DNA of 64,000 bases, taken from positions 108,977 to 172,976 of the forward strand of contig NZ_JABEQJ010000006.1 of NCBI RefSeq assembly GCF_014174255.1. The letters run 5' to 3'. Position 1 is the stretch's first letter. Every line of letters begins with the position of its first letter. The notes under the pieces were generated by a model that worked only from the letters and a program-made list of their open reading frames with translations, was not told where the DNA came from and did not search any database. The position numbers were made by a program, and so were the translations under genes. The stretch is from Gluconacetobacter sacchari. GTDB lineage: Bacteria > Pseudomonadota > Alphaproteobacteria > Acetobacterales > Acetobacteraceae. Below, piece after piece: positions 44,360 to 54,400 of the stretch.

Positions 44360-44956
44360 ATGAACTGTCGCATTCTGAGTCTGCTCGCTGCGTCGTCGCT
44401 CGCTCTCGGTCTGGGCGGGTGCGGATATTTCGATTCGCGGGCGGCTCATAAGGCGCAGATCACCATGATCGGGATGACGTCGTACGATCTCCAGGCTTGC
44501 GCCGGGCTTCCGGCGGCCACCAAGCAACTCAACGACACGACGCAGATCTTCATCTACAACGGCACGCATGCCCAGCCGAACTATGGCGGCTCGACCCTGA
44601 TCCCGGTGGGGGACATCGTGACGACGATCCTGCAGTTCGGCGGTGGTGGCGGGACCAGTTGCACGGCCGTGATCCGCCTGGATCACGACCGGGTGTCGGA
44701 CGTGCATTATACGGGGGATAACGACGAAATGGTCGGGACGGACGGGGTCTGCTCCATCATCACCCGCGGATGCGCCCGCCAGCCCGAAGGCACCATGAAG
44801 GGGTCGGCCGGCGGCCTGTTCGGTCCGGTTTCGGCGTTCCATCCGCCCAGGACGCCGAATCAGTCGACATCCGGCACCTATTCGACGCAGGCGGGGGGGG
44901 TCGTTCTCAATCCGGATAGGAAATCCTCGGACTCGGTCATTATTCCTCGGCCCTGA
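44360..44956 (+). CDS. Lipoprotein of unknown function
   Basis: The 198-residue protein has a clear lipoprotein signal (LAASSLALGLGGCGYF; the Cys is residue 21). The mature part contains AQITMIGMTSYDLQACAGLP, reminiscent of small SmpA/OmlA-like lipoproteins that sense or process outer-membrane precursors, then four more cysteines that could form disulfides. The last 60 residues are Pro/Ser/Thr-rich and probably disordered. Its end overlaps the converging acetyltransferase gene by 17 bp. I do not recognise a family. Confidence 0.7.
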   Translation: MNCRILSLLAASSLALGLGGCGYFDSRAAHKAQITMIGMTSYDLQACAGLPAATKQLNDTTQIFIYNGTHAQPNYGGSTLIPVGDIVTTILQFGGGGGTSCTAVIRLDHDRVSDVHYTGDNDEMVGTDGVCSIITRGCARQPEGTMKGSAGGLFGPVSAFHPPRTPNQSTSGTYSTQAGGVVLNPDRKSSDSVIIPRP

Positions 44957-45446
44957 TGGCTGGTATCGCCGGGGCGGCGAGCGGTGGCCGGGCCGGTGGG
45001 ACCAGCCTGTGGCGGAAGAATACGACGCGTTCGGTTTCCTGGAAACCCAGTGCGGTGTGCATTGCGTGGCTGCCGGTGTTGTCGAGCGCGGCATCGGACG
45101 CAATTTCGGTGCATCCCTGCTGCCTTGCCCATGCGAAAACGCGATCGATCAGGTGACGGGCGATCCCTTGTTTCCTGTGCGCCGGATCGACGTAAATGCC
45201 TTCCAGAAACGCGACTGGTGATGTCGTGCATCCGTTGACATAGTCTTGACGGAGCGCCGCCTCGGCAAAGCCGACGCATTTTCTCGCCTCTGAAAAAGCC
45301 AGCAGCGTTACGATCCCGTCTTGGGCGGCGCGGAGCGATTGCTGGATGTGGACCATGTGCCGGTCGCGCGTTTCGTCGGGCCACAGGGCCTGTCTCAGCG
45401 CCAAATAAGCCAGGCTATCGGCATCCGTGGCAGGTCGGATTTGCAT
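44940..45446 (-). CDS. GNAT acetyltransferase resembling aminoglycoside 6'-N-acetyltransferases
   Basis: From the ATG at 45446 the protein is 168 residues. Several segments closely match chromosomal AAC(6')-I enzymes (the Acinetobacter type): IRPATDADSLAYLALRQALW at the N-terminus, ALRQDYVNGCTTSPVAFLEG in the middle, RKQGIARHLI as the acetyl-CoA loop, and ASDAALDNTGSHAMHTALGF near the end. The family acetylates the 6'-amine of aminoglycosides, but chromosomal members may have other natural substrates. A tail of about 15 Pro/Ala residues is extra. Confidence 0.85.
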   Translation of the reverse strand: MQIRPATDADSLAYLALRQALWPDETRDRHMVHIQQSLRAAQDGIVTLLAFSEARKCVGFAEAALRQDYVNGCTTSPVAFLEGIYVDPAHRKQGIARHLIDRVFAWARQQGCTEIASDAALDNTGSHAMHTALGFQETERVVFFRHRLVPPARPPLAAPAIPAIRAEE

Positions 45447-45547
45447 GTGTTCGAGAACCGGATACGACACCAATGATCCTGGATCATCATCCGCTTTCCG
45501 GCCGTCGGCAACCGTCGATCCGGAGATGTCAGAGATGCAGGGGGCGA

Positions 45548-45810
45548 TTATCCTTTTTCGCCCGGCCTGTCCGAGGCGGGCGGGTTCCATGAGCGGGATA
45601 GGACCCGGAGACGCTGTTCCAGCCCGTCCGCCGCGAAATCGAGAAAGGCGGTCGTCTTCGCGGGCCGATGGGAGGCGCGGGTGCTGATGAGATGGATCGC
45701 GGTGGGGGAAGGATCCGCCTCCGGCAGGAGGCGGACGAGGTGGCCCGCCGACAGTTCCTCCGTCACCTGATAGGACAGAACCTGCACGATGCCCAATCCC
45801 GCGCGGGCCC
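45548..45810 (-). pseudogene. 3' remnant of a LysR-type regulator gene
   Basis: The minus-strand sequence encodes GLGIVQVLSYQVTEELSAGH, then LVRLLPEADPSPTAIHLIS and a final helix FLDFAADGLEQRLRVL. This is the C-terminal end of a LysR effector domain. Upstream there is no HTH; the frame degrades and arfB begins at 45895. About 85 of an expected 300 residues remain, so this is a truncated relic. Confidence 0.75.
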
Positions 45811-45894
45811 GTGGCGAAGCGCCACTCCCGCGCGACAGGCCGGCTTTCGATGAGGATGGGGGTGCGACGACGCGAAACATGCTATGCCGCGCGC

Positions 45895-46317
45895 ATGGCA
45901 ATCCCGATCCTCCCCGGGCTGTCCCTGGCCGAGTCCGAGCTGGAGGTCAGCTATATCCTTGCGTCGGGTCCCGGCGGGCAGAACGTCAACAAGGTGGCCA
46001 CGGCGGCGCAATTGCGCTTCGACGCCGCGCGTTCGCCCTCGTTGCCCGAACGGGTACGGGCGCGGCTGCTGGAGGTGGCGGGCAGCCGCGCCACGCGGGA
46101 TGGGGTGATCGTCATCACCGCCCGGCGCTTTCGCACGCAGATGCGCAACCGCGAGGATGCCATCGAGCGGCTGGCCGAGATGATCCGCGAGGCGGCGCAT
46201 CGCCCCGCCTTCCGCGTGGCGACCCGTCCCGGCCGTGCGGCCCGCCAGCGGCGGCTGGACGGCAAGGCGCACCGGGCGGGCATCAAGCGCGGGCGCTCCG
46301 GGCGGTTCGATGATTAA
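45895..46317 (+). CDS. arfB: Alternative ribosome-rescue factor (ArfB/YaeJ)
   Basis: From the ATG at 45895 the protein is 140 residues, the normal size. The GGQ motif is in SGPGGQNVNKVATAAQLRFD, which hydrolyses peptidyl-tRNA on stalled ribosomes. The C-terminal basic tail (RPGRAARQRRLDGKAHRAG, then IKRGRSGRF) threads into the empty mRNA channel. It lacks the codon-recognition domain of true release factors. Confidence 0.93.
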   Translation: MAIPILPGLSLAESELEVSYILASGPGGQNVNKVATAAQLRFDAARSPSLPERVRARLLEVAGSRATRDGVIVITARRFRTQMRNREDAIERLAEMIREAAHRPAFRVATRPGRAARQRRLDGKAHRAGIKRGRSGRFDD

Positions 46318-46365
46318 GGCGGCGTACCCGGGAAGTTCGGGGGCGTTCCGTGTCCGAGGTGAGGG

Positions 46366-47670
46366 ATGAGCGACCTTTTTGACAGTGGGCCGGCATCGGG
46401 GCGCAGGCCGCTTGCCGCGCAGTTGCGTCCGGCGACGCTCGATGACGTGATCGGCCAGTCGGCGGCGGTCGCGCCCGGCTCGATCCTGCGGCGGCGGATT
46501 GCCGGCGGGGCGTTGGGCAGCGTGATTCTCTACGGGCCGCCCGGGGTGGGCAAGACCTCGATCGCGCGGGCGGTGGGCACCATGCTTGGCAAGAGCTTTC
46601 GCCCGCTGCACGCGACGCGCAGCGGGGTTGCCGACATCCGCAGGCTGGCGGACGAGGCGCGGATGGTGCCGTTGCTGATCTTCGTCGATGAGGTGCAGCG
46701 CTTTTCGGCGACGCAGGCCGACGATCTGCTGGCCATCTGCGAGGAGGGGACCGCCGATTTCATCGGAGCGACGACCGGCAATCCCTATCATGTGCTGACC
46801 CCGGCGCTGGTTTCGCGCTCGACCATTCTGAAGCTGGAGCCGCTGACGCTTGAGGAGATGGAGCAGGTGGTGCGGCGTGGCGTCGCGCATCTGCGGGGGG
46901 AGGGGATCGAGGTGCTGCTGACGGCGGTGCAGGTCCGCCGGATTGCCGGCCGGTCGGGGGGCGATGCGCGCCGGGCGCTGACGACGCTTGAAAGCCTTGC
47001 GGTCGGGCATGATGCCGGGCCGGTCACGATCACCGATGCGATGGTGGACGAAGCCTATGCGGCGGCGCCCGTCAATCACGACCGGTCGGGCGATGCGCAT
47101 TATGACGTGGTGTCGGCGTTCGTGAAATCCATGCGCGGGTCGGACCCCGACGCCACGCTGTACTGGCTGGCGCGCCTGATTCATGGCGGCGAGGACCCGC
47201 GCTATATCGCGCGGCGGATCATGGTCCATGCGTCGGAGGATGTGGGGCTGGCCGATAATGCCGCGCTCCAGACCGCCGTGGCGGCGGCGCAGGCGGTGGA
47301 GAAGATCGGGTATCCGGAGGCGCGGATCGTGCTGGCGCATGCGGCGCTGCATGTGGCGCGGGCACCGAAATCGGGCTCGGCCTGCCGGGGGATTGCGGCG
47401 GCGATGCAGGTCGTGGCGAACAATCCGCCCGCCGCCGTGCCGCTGCATCTGCGCGACGCGCATTACAAGGGTGCGGCGTCGCTGGGCCATGTCGGGTATC
47501 GTTTCCCGCATGACGATCCACGCGGCTGGGTGGAGCAGGTCTATTCCCCGGTCGAGAGGGGAGCCCTGTATCAAAGTGACGCCCGCGATGCGGCGACGTT
47601 CGAGAAGCGGGCGGATGAATACTGGCAGCGGGTGACGGGCGAGGTGCCGCCGCGCAGGGGACGGGCGTGA
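46366..47670 (+). CDS. rarA: Replication-associated recombination protein RarA (MgsA)
   Basis: The 434-residue AAA+ ATPase has Walker A YGPPGVGKTS, Walker B LIFVDEVQRF and sensor 1 IGATTGNPYH. The C-terminal MgsA domain follows with GGEDPRYIARRIMVHASEDVGLAD, HVARAPKSGSAC and YKGAASLGHVGYRFPHD. RarA acts at stalled replication forks with SSB. It converges on the helicase-ankyrin gene with a 21 bp gap. Confidence 0.95.
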   Translation: MSDLFDSGPASGRRPLAAQLRPATLDDVIGQSAAVAPGSILRRRIAGGALGSVILYGPPGVGKTSIARAVGTMLGKSFRPLHATRSGVADIRRLADEARMVPLLIFVDEVQRFSATQADDLLAICEEGTADFIGATTGNPYHVLTPALVSRSTILKLEPLTLEEMEQVVRRGVAHLRGEGIEVLLTAVQVRRIAGRSGGDARRALTTLESLAVGHDAGPVTITDAMVDEAYAAAPVNHDRSGDAHYDVVSAFVKSMRGSDPDATLYWLARLIHGGEDPRYIARRIMVHASEDVGLADNAALQTAVAAAQAVEKIGYPEARIVLAHAALHVARAPKSGSACRGIAAAMQVVANNPPAAVPLHLRDAHYKGAASLGHVGYRFPHDDPRGWVEQVYSPVERGALYQSDARDAATFEKRADEYWQRVTGEVPPRRGRA

Positions 47671-47691
47671 TGGTGCATGGCCGCCGGCCGG

Positions 47692-50568
47692 TCAATAAAT
47701 CTCCGGCGGGGGTGGGGCGGGCGCGATTCCGGCCTGTTCCAGCAGGAACCGATAGGCCGGGCCGAGGCGGCCCGGACCGCGCCCGTTGCCCTGCTCGACC
47801 ATCGCGAGATTGAGCACGTGGTAGATCGGCTGCCATTGTTCCTCGCCCGCGCGGGTGCGCACGCGCAGGCGCAGGGCGGGATTGGGCAGATAATTGCCGT
47901 TTCGCATCCGCAGCCACAATTTCCGTGCCGGAGCGTAGCTGCTTCCGATTTCCGCACGGGCCAGCACGCCGTTGAAATAGACCCGCTTGCGCCGGTCCTC
48001 GTGCCAGATCGCGCGCGGGAAATGCGCGATGTTGCGCATGAGATATGCGGCGTCGAAGCCGGCGCGCCGGCTGACGTCGGAGATGTCGTCGTTATATGAC
48101 AGGGATGCAAGCGTCTTCAGTCCGGCCAGCATCAACTGGAACAGGAGATATTCGCCCTGATGCGCGCCGAGCCGAACGAGGCGCCCGTCCACCTCCACGT
48201 CAAGGTCGGGCAACGCGACCAGGGGATAGACCCGCGCGAACGGTCCCTGCGCGTAGTCGGCGTCGCGTGCCGCGCGCGCCAGCGCGTAGGATTGCGCGGT
48301 CTGGCCGAACAGGTCGCGCTGGGCAATGTCCGCGCCACGGTCGAGCAGTGCCTCGACCAGGGGAACATTGCCCGCCTCCACGGCGAACATGAGCGGCGTC
48401 GCGTCGGCGACGTTGCGATGGTCCACGCCATATTGATCGCACTGGAACAGGACGTCTTTCACGTTCCTGTCGTAGAGGCCGAAATATCGTGTCTTGAGCG
48501 ACTGCCGCGCGCGATCGGCGCTGCCGTCACGCCATCGGCGTAAAAGCTGGATGGCATTCGGCCAGCCCTGTTCAACCATGGCCTCGATATGGTTCTCGGC
48601 ATGATGCCAGATCGCGAAATCCATCAGCAACTGGCGCGGCTTGGTGGAGACCTGCTTCGGATCGTAAGCCTGCCGCATGGTGGCGCGCAGCAGTTCCTCG
48701 TTCCAGACCGGCCAGGGGACGGGTCGGTCCTTGAGGATGGACTGCCGGATGGCGGTCGCCTGCTCCTGCTTGCCTTGCAGGGCAAGCCGTTGTGCCTCGC
48801 GCTCCCATTCCTCGCGGCTGGATTTCGCGGCCTGCATGTCGAGTTCGTCGCCATGGGCGCGGATGTCGAGCAGGCGCAGGAGCGGGTGCGCCTGGTCGCT
48901 CTCGATCACATACAGGCGCTCCACGGCGCGGGTGATCGCGACATAGAGCGCGTTGACGTAGAATTTCCATAATTCGAGCGAACGGTCGTGCTTGTCCTTC
49001 GCCCTTCGGTAGTCGAGCGTGTCCCGTTCGAGGGAGGCCGCGTCCACGCCATCGCAGATTTCGGCGAACGCGCCGCGCTGTCCCGAAATGAAGCGATAGA
49101 GAATGATGTTGGGGTATTCCAGGCCTTTGGCCTCATGCACCGAGAACACGAGGGGCGTGTGGAAGACGGCGCGCGCCGCTTCCTTGTCTTCGTCGCGCAG
49201 CACGAGCACGGCGAACCGGGTCGATGCCCGGGTGCGGGCGTCGAGATCGCGCAGGACGGCATCCTTGTCCGGCAACAGGCGGGCTTCTCCCGCCGCGTCG
49301 GCCACGGAGCGCACGAGGTGGTTGCTTTCCCGGTCGACCGAGCCGAAGCGCGCCTGCTTGATCTTGAGCAGGGTGTTGGCGACCCGCGTGATCTCGCTCG
49401 TGTTGCGGTAGTTCGCGTCCAGAACGGCCAGCGTCTGGCGTTCGGCCAATGCGGGATCGGCCCAGAACAGGCTCTTGACCGCGCTCCACGAAAAGAAATT
49501 CGGATGGACGATCTGGTTGGAATCGCCGCACAGCAGGAAATGCCCCGGTGTCCTGAGCGTGCGCAGGATCAGGGCCAGTTGGGCGCTGGTGAGATCCTGC
49601 ACCTCGTCGATGACGACGAAATCGTAGCGCGGCTCGGCCAGTTGGCGCCATTCATGGGCGATCAGGTTGCTGTCGAAAAGATCGTTTTCCTTCAGCCAGG
49701 AGCGGTATTTTCCGAACAGGTCGTGGATCGCGCCACGCTGGTCCGGCTCGTAGATGGACTGGCGCGGCCCCAGTGCCAGATACGCCTCGCGACCCAGGAC
49801 CCCGTCCGGGCGGCTGCCGATCACGCCACGGAATTCCTCGAAGCAGGGATGGGCCTCGGTGAAGCGGTATTGCTGGCGGTGCCGCGCGAACCAGCCCTGG
49901 AACGTCGCGAAATCGACTTCGCGCCCCGAGGGGACGCGCAGGGTTTCCAGGAATTCCCGGAAGGACAGGAACTGGGCCTCCTGCGCCGGGTTTTCGTACC
50001 CATGCGCGTGGTACAGGTCGCGGGCGTTGCGGGCGAGCCAGGGGGAGAGCGTGACGTAGAGAACCTCTCCCTCGGCCTGGCGCAGTTTTTCCAGGGTCAG
50101 GGCGGTTTTGCCCGACCCGGCCGCGCCCACGATGATGAGCGGGGGATGCTGGCGATAGATCGCCTCCTGCGCGTCATCGAAGGAAAGGGGCTTGTCGAGC
50201 ATATGGAACGCGGCCCGGCCCGGATGCAGGTAGCGCACCGGCTCCGCCTCGTCGCGCGCCTGCGCGGGGGTTGCCTCCTCGATCCGGGATTCGTCGATTT
50301 TCGCGCCGCGCAGGAAGCGCGACTTGTCATAGGCGTGATGCTCGATGATTTCGAGCACCAGGCAGACCGTCCGGTCCCGGTGCCGTACGAAACGCACCAA
50401 TACCCTGCTCGCATCATCCAGTTTCAGACGGTAGTAGGTCGTCGGCGCGAGCTTTTTCAGATCGGCGCTGCGGAAATCGTCGCGGCCGATCGCCTCGACC
50501 AGCTTGTCGAGCTTCTTGCGCCATTTGCCCGGGTCGAAGCCGGCGTAAGTCAGGACGTCCATGATCAA
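47692..50568 (-). CDS. UvrD/Rep-type helicase with N-terminal RelE-like domain and ankyrin repeats
   Basis: This 958-residue protein joins three kinds of module. Residues about 1-90 resemble a RelE/ParE-type fold (YYRLKLDDASRVLVRFVRHR then VCLVLEIIEHHAYDKSRFLRG). Residues 130-560 are an SF1 helicase: Walker A GAAGSGKTA (148-156), Walker B FVVIDEVQD (317-325), LLCGDSNQI (345-353), NYRNTSEI (386-393), VHEAKGLEY (477-485) and YVAITRAVERL (542-552). About 720-765 are ankyrin-like (TPLMFAVEAGNVPLVEALLDRGADI). Residues 790-930 are unassigned. It is a single gene, not in an operon. A DNA-repair or defence role is possible; neither is shown. Confidence 0.85.
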   Translation of the reverse strand: MIMDVLTYAGFDPGKWRKKLDKLVEAIGRDDFRSADLKKLAPTTYYRLKLDDASRVLVRFVRHRDRTVCLVLEIIEHHAYDKSRFLRGAKIDESRIEEATPAQARDEAEPVRYLHPGRAAFHMLDKPLSFDDAQEAIYRQHPPLIIVGAAGSGKTALTLEKLRQAEGEVLYVTLSPWLARNARDLYHAHGYENPAQEAQFLSFREFLETLRVPSGREVDFATFQGWFARHRQQYRFTEAHPCFEEFRGVIGSRPDGVLGREAYLALGPRQSIYEPDQRGAIHDLFGKYRSWLKENDLFDSNLIAHEWRQLAEPRYDFVVIDEVQDLTSAQLALILRTLRTPGHFLLCGDSNQIVHPNFFSWSAVKSLFWADPALAERQTLAVLDANYRNTSEITRVANTLLKIKQARFGSVDRESNHLVRSVADAAGEARLLPDKDAVLRDLDARTRASTRFAVLVLRDEDKEAARAVFHTPLVFSVHEAKGLEYPNIILYRFISGQRGAFAEICDGVDAASLERDTLDYRRAKDKHDRSLELWKFYVNALYVAITRAVERLYVIESDQAHPLLRLLDIRAHGDELDMQAAKSSREEWEREAQRLALQGKQEQATAIRQSILKDRPVPWPVWNEELLRATMRQAYDPKQVSTKPRQLLMDFAIWHHAENHIEAMVEQGWPNAIQLLRRWRDGSADRARQSLKTRYFGLYDRNVKDVLFQCDQYGVDHRNVADATPLMFAVEAGNVPLVEALLDRGADIAQRDLFGQTAQSYALARAARDADYAQGPFARVYPLVALPDLDVEVDGRLVRLGAHQGEYLLFQLMLAGLKTLASLSYNDDISDVSRRAGFDAAYLMRNIAHFPRAIWHEDRRKRVYFNGVLARAEIGSSYAPARKLWLRMRNGNYLPNPALRLRVRTRAGEEQWQPIYHVLNLAMVEQGNGRGPGRLGPAYRFLLEQAGIAPAPPPPEIY

Positions 50569-50649
50569 TCAAGGATGAACGACGCTCGTCTTCATGGTCA
50601 AGTCCGGTGATGCTCCGAAGTGAATGTGCCGGATGGTCACTTGGAGTCC

Positions 50650-50681
50650 GGCGGGGACGGCATGCCTTTCCTGTCCCCGCC
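50650..50681 (-). terminator. Stem-loop downstream of prpB
   Basis: GGCGGGGAC (50650-50658) and GTCCCCGCC (50673-50681) form a perfect 9 bp stem with a 14-base loop, 16 bp after the prpB stop. There is no T run, so it may act as a 3'-end stabiliser or weak terminator of the prp operon. Confidence 0.45.
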
Positions 50682-50696
50682 CGGATGGGGGGCCGG

Positions 50697-51617
50697 TCAG
50701 GCCGGCTGGCCGAGCGTGGGCAGGATGGTTTCGACGATCGACTGGTCCAGCGCCTCGTACTCGTGATAGCGCAGTGTCCGGTAGAGGGACTCGCGCGTCT
50801 GCATGCGCGGCAGCATGGCCTCGGTACTGCCGGTGCGGCGGAGGGTGGTGTAGAGGTCTTCCTGTGCCTTGTTGGCGACGCGGAGCGAGCTGACGGGCCA
50901 GATGACCATGTGGTAGCCCATCTCCTCGAACTCTCCGGCGGTGAAGAAGGGGGTTCGGCCGAATTCGGTCATGTTGGCGAGCAGCCTGACGCCGGGCATG
51001 CGGCGGGCGAATTCGCGGAACATCTCGGCCGTGGTCAGGGCTTCGGGGAAGATCGCGTCGGCGCCGGCTTCGATATAGAGCCTGGCGCGGGCGACGGCGC
51101 CGTCGATGCCCTCGCTCGCCGCCGCGTCGGTCCGGGCGATGACGACCAGGTCGCGCGCGGCCTTGCGGGCGGCGCCGACCTTCAGCGCCATGTCGTGCGG
51201 GGTGGCGAGCTTCTTGTTGTTCAGATGGCCGCATTTCTTGGGCAGGATCTGGTCTTCCAGATGCACGGCGGCGGCGCCGGCATCCTCGAAGGCGCGGACC
51301 ATGTTCATCACGTTCAGCACCTCGCCATAGCCGGTGTCGCCATCGACCAGCAGCGGCAGGCCGGTGGCGTTGACGATCTGGCGAATGAAGAAGGTCACCT
51401 GGTCGATGGTGATGATGCCCAGGTCGGGCAGGCCCATGCTGGCCGTCATGGCCGCGCCCGAGAGGTAGAGCGCGTCGAAGCCCGCGTCCCTCGCCTGGAG
51501 CGCGGCCTGGCCGTTATGGGCGCCGGGGAGTTGCAGGATGCCGTGGGACTGGAGCAGGGCGCGGAAGCGCCGGCCCGCCGGTTCGCCGCTGGTGGCGCTG
51601 CCTGTGAGGTACGTCAT
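50697..51617 (-). CDS. prpB: 2-methylisocitrate lyase
   Basis: The 306-residue enzyme cleaves 2-methylisocitrate to pyruvate and succinate, the last step of the methylcitrate cycle. Its ICL/PEPM-fold motifs are [35 protein letters not shown], and [17 protein letters not shown], where KKCGH is the catalytic signature. [18 protein letters not shown] follows. The ATG at 51617 overlaps the prpC stop, so translation is coupled. A longer frame upstream is antisense to nothing and merely runs through prpC. Confidence 0.95.
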   Translation of the reverse strand: MTYLTGSATSGEPAGRRFRALLQSHGILQLPGAHNGQAALQARDAGFDALYLSGAAMTASMGLPDLGIITIDQVTFFIRQIVNATGLPLLVDGDTGYGEVLNVMNMVRAFEDAGAAAVHLEDQILPKKCGHLNNKKLATPHDMALKVGAARKAARDLVVIARTDAAASEGIDGAVARARLYIEAGADAIFPEALTTAEMFREFARRMPGVRLLANMTEFGRTPFFTAGEFEEMGYHMVIWPVSSLRVANKAQEDLYTTLRRTGSTEAMLPRMQTRESLYRTLRYHEYEALDQSIVETILPTLGQPA

Positions 51618-52774
51618 GCCGCTTTCTCCAGTCCGCCCCGCTGGGGCAGGGGCGTGAAGGGCCGCCTGTCGGGCCCGATATAGTCCGCCGAGGGGCGGAT
51701 GATCTTGCCGTTCTCGCGCTGTTCGATGACGTGGGCGCTCCAGCCGGTCAGGCGTGCGATCACGAAGATCGGCGTGAACATGGCGGTGGGGATGCGCATC
51801 ATGTTGTAGGAAACGGCGCTGAACCAATCGAGGTTGGCGAACATCTTGCGGTTGTCGGCCATGACGCGTTCGATCCGCTCGGCGACGTGATACAGCCGCA
51901 TGGCGCCGCTGCGGGCCGAGAGATGTTCCGCCCATTGCTTGATGACCGCATTGCGCGGGTCGGCGATGGTGTAGACCGGGTGGCCGAAGCCGATCACGAC
52001 CTCGCGGTTCTCCAGCCGGCGCAGGATGTCCGCCTGGGCGTCGTCGGGTGTCTGGTAGCGTTGCTGGATTTCCAGCGCGACCTCGTTGGCGCCGCCGTGG
52101 CGGGAGCCGCGCAGCGCGCCGATGCCGGCGGTGACCGCCGAATACATGTCCGACCCCGTGCCCGCGACCACGCGGCAGGCGAAGGTCGAGGCGTTGAATT
52201 CATGCTCCGCATACAGGATCAGCGAGGCGTGCATGGCGCGCACCCAGTCGGCCGGGGGGGCGTGACCGTGCAGCATGTGCAGGAAATGGCCGCCGATGGT
52301 CGCGTCGTCGGTCTCGACATCGATGCGTTTGCCGTTGGTGGAGAAATGATACCAGTACAGCAGGATGGATCCCATCGAGGCCAGCAGGCGGTCCGCGATC
52401 TCGCGCGCGCCGACCGGGTTCATGTCGCGCCGTTCGGGCAGGATGCAGCCCAGGGCGGAGACGCCGGTGCGCATCACGTCCATCGGATGGGCGGCGGCGG
52501 GGATGTCCTCCAGCAGGCGGCGCAGGCGCACGGGCAGGCCGCGCAGCGAGCGCAGCCGTTCCTTGTATTCCGCCAGTTCGGCGGCATCGGGAAGGTGGCC
52601 GTGGATCAGCAGGTGGGCGACTTCCTCGAATTCGCAGAACTCCGCCAGGTCCTTGATGTCATAGCCGCGATACTGCAATTCGTTGCCGGCATGACCGACG
52701 GAACTGAGCGCGGTTTCGCCGGCGGTGATGCCGGAGAGGGCGACCGATTTCTTGGGCTTGGACGTTTGGGTCAT
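51614..52774 (-). CDS. prpC: 2-methylcitrate synthase
   Basis: The 386-residue protein condenses propionyl-CoA with oxaloacetate. Citrate-synthase features are [31 protein letters not shown] at the N-terminus, the catalytic His region [44 protein letters not shown], and [16 protein letters not shown]. The [15 protein letters not shown] opening and location between prpD and prpB support methylcitrate over citrate synthase. It overlaps prpB by 4 bp and follows prpD by 64 bp. Confidence 0.95.
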   Translation of the reverse strand: MTQTSKPKKSVALSGITAGETALSSVGHAGNELQYRGYDIKDLAEFCEFEEVAHLLIHGHLPDAAELAEYKERLRSLRGLPVRLRRLLEDIPAAAHPMDVMRTGVSALGCILPERRDMNPVGAREIADRLLASMGSILLYWYHFSTNGKRIDVETDDATIGGHFLHMLHGHAPPADWVRAMHASLILYAEHEFNASTFACRVVAGTGSDMYSAVTAGIGALRGSRHGGANEVALEIQQRYQTPDDAQADILRRLENREVVIGFGHPVYTIADPRNAVIKQWAEHLSARSGAMRLYHVAERIERVMADNRKMFANLDWFSAVSYNMMRIPTAMFTPIFVIARLTGWSAHVIEQRENGKIIRPSADYIGPDRRPFTPLPQRGGLEKAA

Positions 52775-52838
52775 GTCACGTCTCCTTGTTGGTGCCGCTT
52801 CGCGGGGCTTTGCCCCGCATCCGGAAGGGGACAGTCTC

Positions 52839-54365
52839 TTATTGGGGAAAATTGAAGATTCCGGTCTTCGTGCCCGCTTTCAGCGCCTCCGGCGGAAGGG
52901 CGATTTCGAGCTGGCTCAGTTCGTCCGCGCGCAGGGAGGGCAGGCGTTGCGCCACGTCGAGGAAGCGTTCGATTTCAGCCGGGGGGAGGATACCTTCGGT
53001 CAGGACGCGGAATTTCCGGATATAGTCGGGACGGGTCCAGGGCGTGGCGCCCAGCGGGTGGGCGTTGGCCACCGCCAGTTCGCCGTCCAGCTTCGTGCCG
53101 TCCGCGAAGGTGATGGTGATGCGGCCGCCGAAGGCCTTGATCGCCGGATCGTCGGCGTGATAGCGGGCCGTCCATTTCGGGTCTTCCACCGTGTGGATCT
53201 TGTGCCACAATTGCACCGTATCGGCCCGTTGCGCGCGTTCGGGCAGGTAGGAGCGCACGTGGTGCCAGGTGCCGTCCTGCAACGCGACCGCGACGATATA
53301 CATGATCGAATGGTCCAGCGTTTCGCGCGACGCCCGGGGATCGAATTTCTGCGGGTCGTTGGAGCCGGTGCCGATCACGTAATGGGTGTGGTGGCTGGTC
53401 TCGATCAGGATATCCTTCACGTCGTCCCATGTACGACCGGATGCCCGGACATCGGCGCCGAGGCGGAAGGCGAGGTCGATCAGGGCCTGGCTTTGATATT
53501 CCGCCGAATGTTCCTTGGTGTAGCTGTCCAGGATCGCGCGCTTGGCTTCGCCGGGCTCGGGGAGGGCGACGCGGTAGCGGGCATCCCTGCCGTCCAGCAT
53601 CCAGGCGATCACGCCGTCTTCGCCTTCATAGATCGGGCTGGGAGAGGTCTCGCCCAGCATGGCGCGGTCTACCGCCTCGACCGCCATCTTGCCGGCGTGG
53701 GCGGGCGCGTAGGCCTTCCATGACGAGATTTCGCCCTTGCGGCTCTGCCGGGTGGCGGTGGTGACGTGGAGGGCGTGCTGGATCGACTGGTAGATGGTCT
53801 CGGTCGGCAGGTCCAGGAGGGTGCCGAGCCCGGCCGCGACCGACGGGCCCAGATGCGCCACATGGTCGATCTTGTGCTTGTGCAGGCAGATCGCCCGGAC
53901 CAGGTCGATCTGGATTTCGTAGCCGGTGGCGATGCCGCGTACCAGCGCGGCGCCGGAGCGGCCGCATTGCTGGGCGACGGCGAGGATGGCGGGGATATTG
54001 TCGCCCGGGTGCGAATATTCGGCGGCCAGGAACGTGTCGTGGAAATCCAGCTCGCGGACCGCCGTGCCGTTGGCCCAGGCGGCCCATTCGGCATGGACCC
54101 TGATGTCGGAGCCGCAGCCGAACAGGGTGGCGCCGCCCGGACGGGCGTGGGCCAGGGCCTCGGCGCGGGCGCTGACCACCGTGTGCCGGTTGACCGAGGC
54201 GATGGCCACCGAGGCGTTGTCGATCACGCGATTGATGATCATCTCGGTGGTTTCGGGGAGGACGGCGACCGGGTCGGACGCGACCTCGGCGATCCGCCAG
54301 GCGAGCTGTGCGTCGCGTGGCAGGCGATCGCTCTCGGGGTGGACGGTGATGTCGTCATGACGCAT
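52839..54365 (-). CDS. prpD: 2-methylcitrate dehydratase
   Basis: The 508-residue MmgE/PrpD-family enzyme converts 2-methylcitrate to 2-methyl-cis-aconitate without an iron-sulfur cluster. Conserved stretches include [51 protein letters not shown], and [24 protein letters not shown]. The start at 54365 has GAGGAA upstream. It is the first gene of the operon and diverges from the regulator at 54490. Confidence 0.95.
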   Translation of the reverse strand: MRHDDITVHPESDRLPRDAQLAWRIAEVASDPVAVLPETTEMIINRVIDNASVAIASVNRHTVVSARAEALAHARPGGATLFGCGSDIRVHAEWAAWANGTAVRELDFHDTFLAAEYSHPGDNIPAILAVAQQCGRSGAALVRGIATGYEIQIDLVRAICLHKHKIDHVAHLGPSVAAGLGTLLDLPTETIYQSIQHALHVTTATRQSRKGEISSWKAYAPAHAGKMAVEAVDRAMLGETSPSPIYEGEDGVIAWMLDGRDARYRVALPEPGEAKRAILDSYTKEHSAEYQSQALIDLAFRLGADVRASGRTWDDVKDILIETSHHTHYVIGTGSNDPQKFDPRASRETLDHSIMYIVAVALQDGTWHHVRSYLPERAQRADTVQLWHKIHTVEDPKWTARYHADDPAIKAFGGRITITFADGTKLDGELAVANAHPLGATPWTRPDYIRKFRVLTEGILPPAEIERFLDVAQRLPSLRADELSQLEIALPPEALKAGTKTGIFNFPQ

Positions 54366-54400
54366 GGCGAGGTTCCTCTTCTGGGGGCTTGCCGCGGAGT

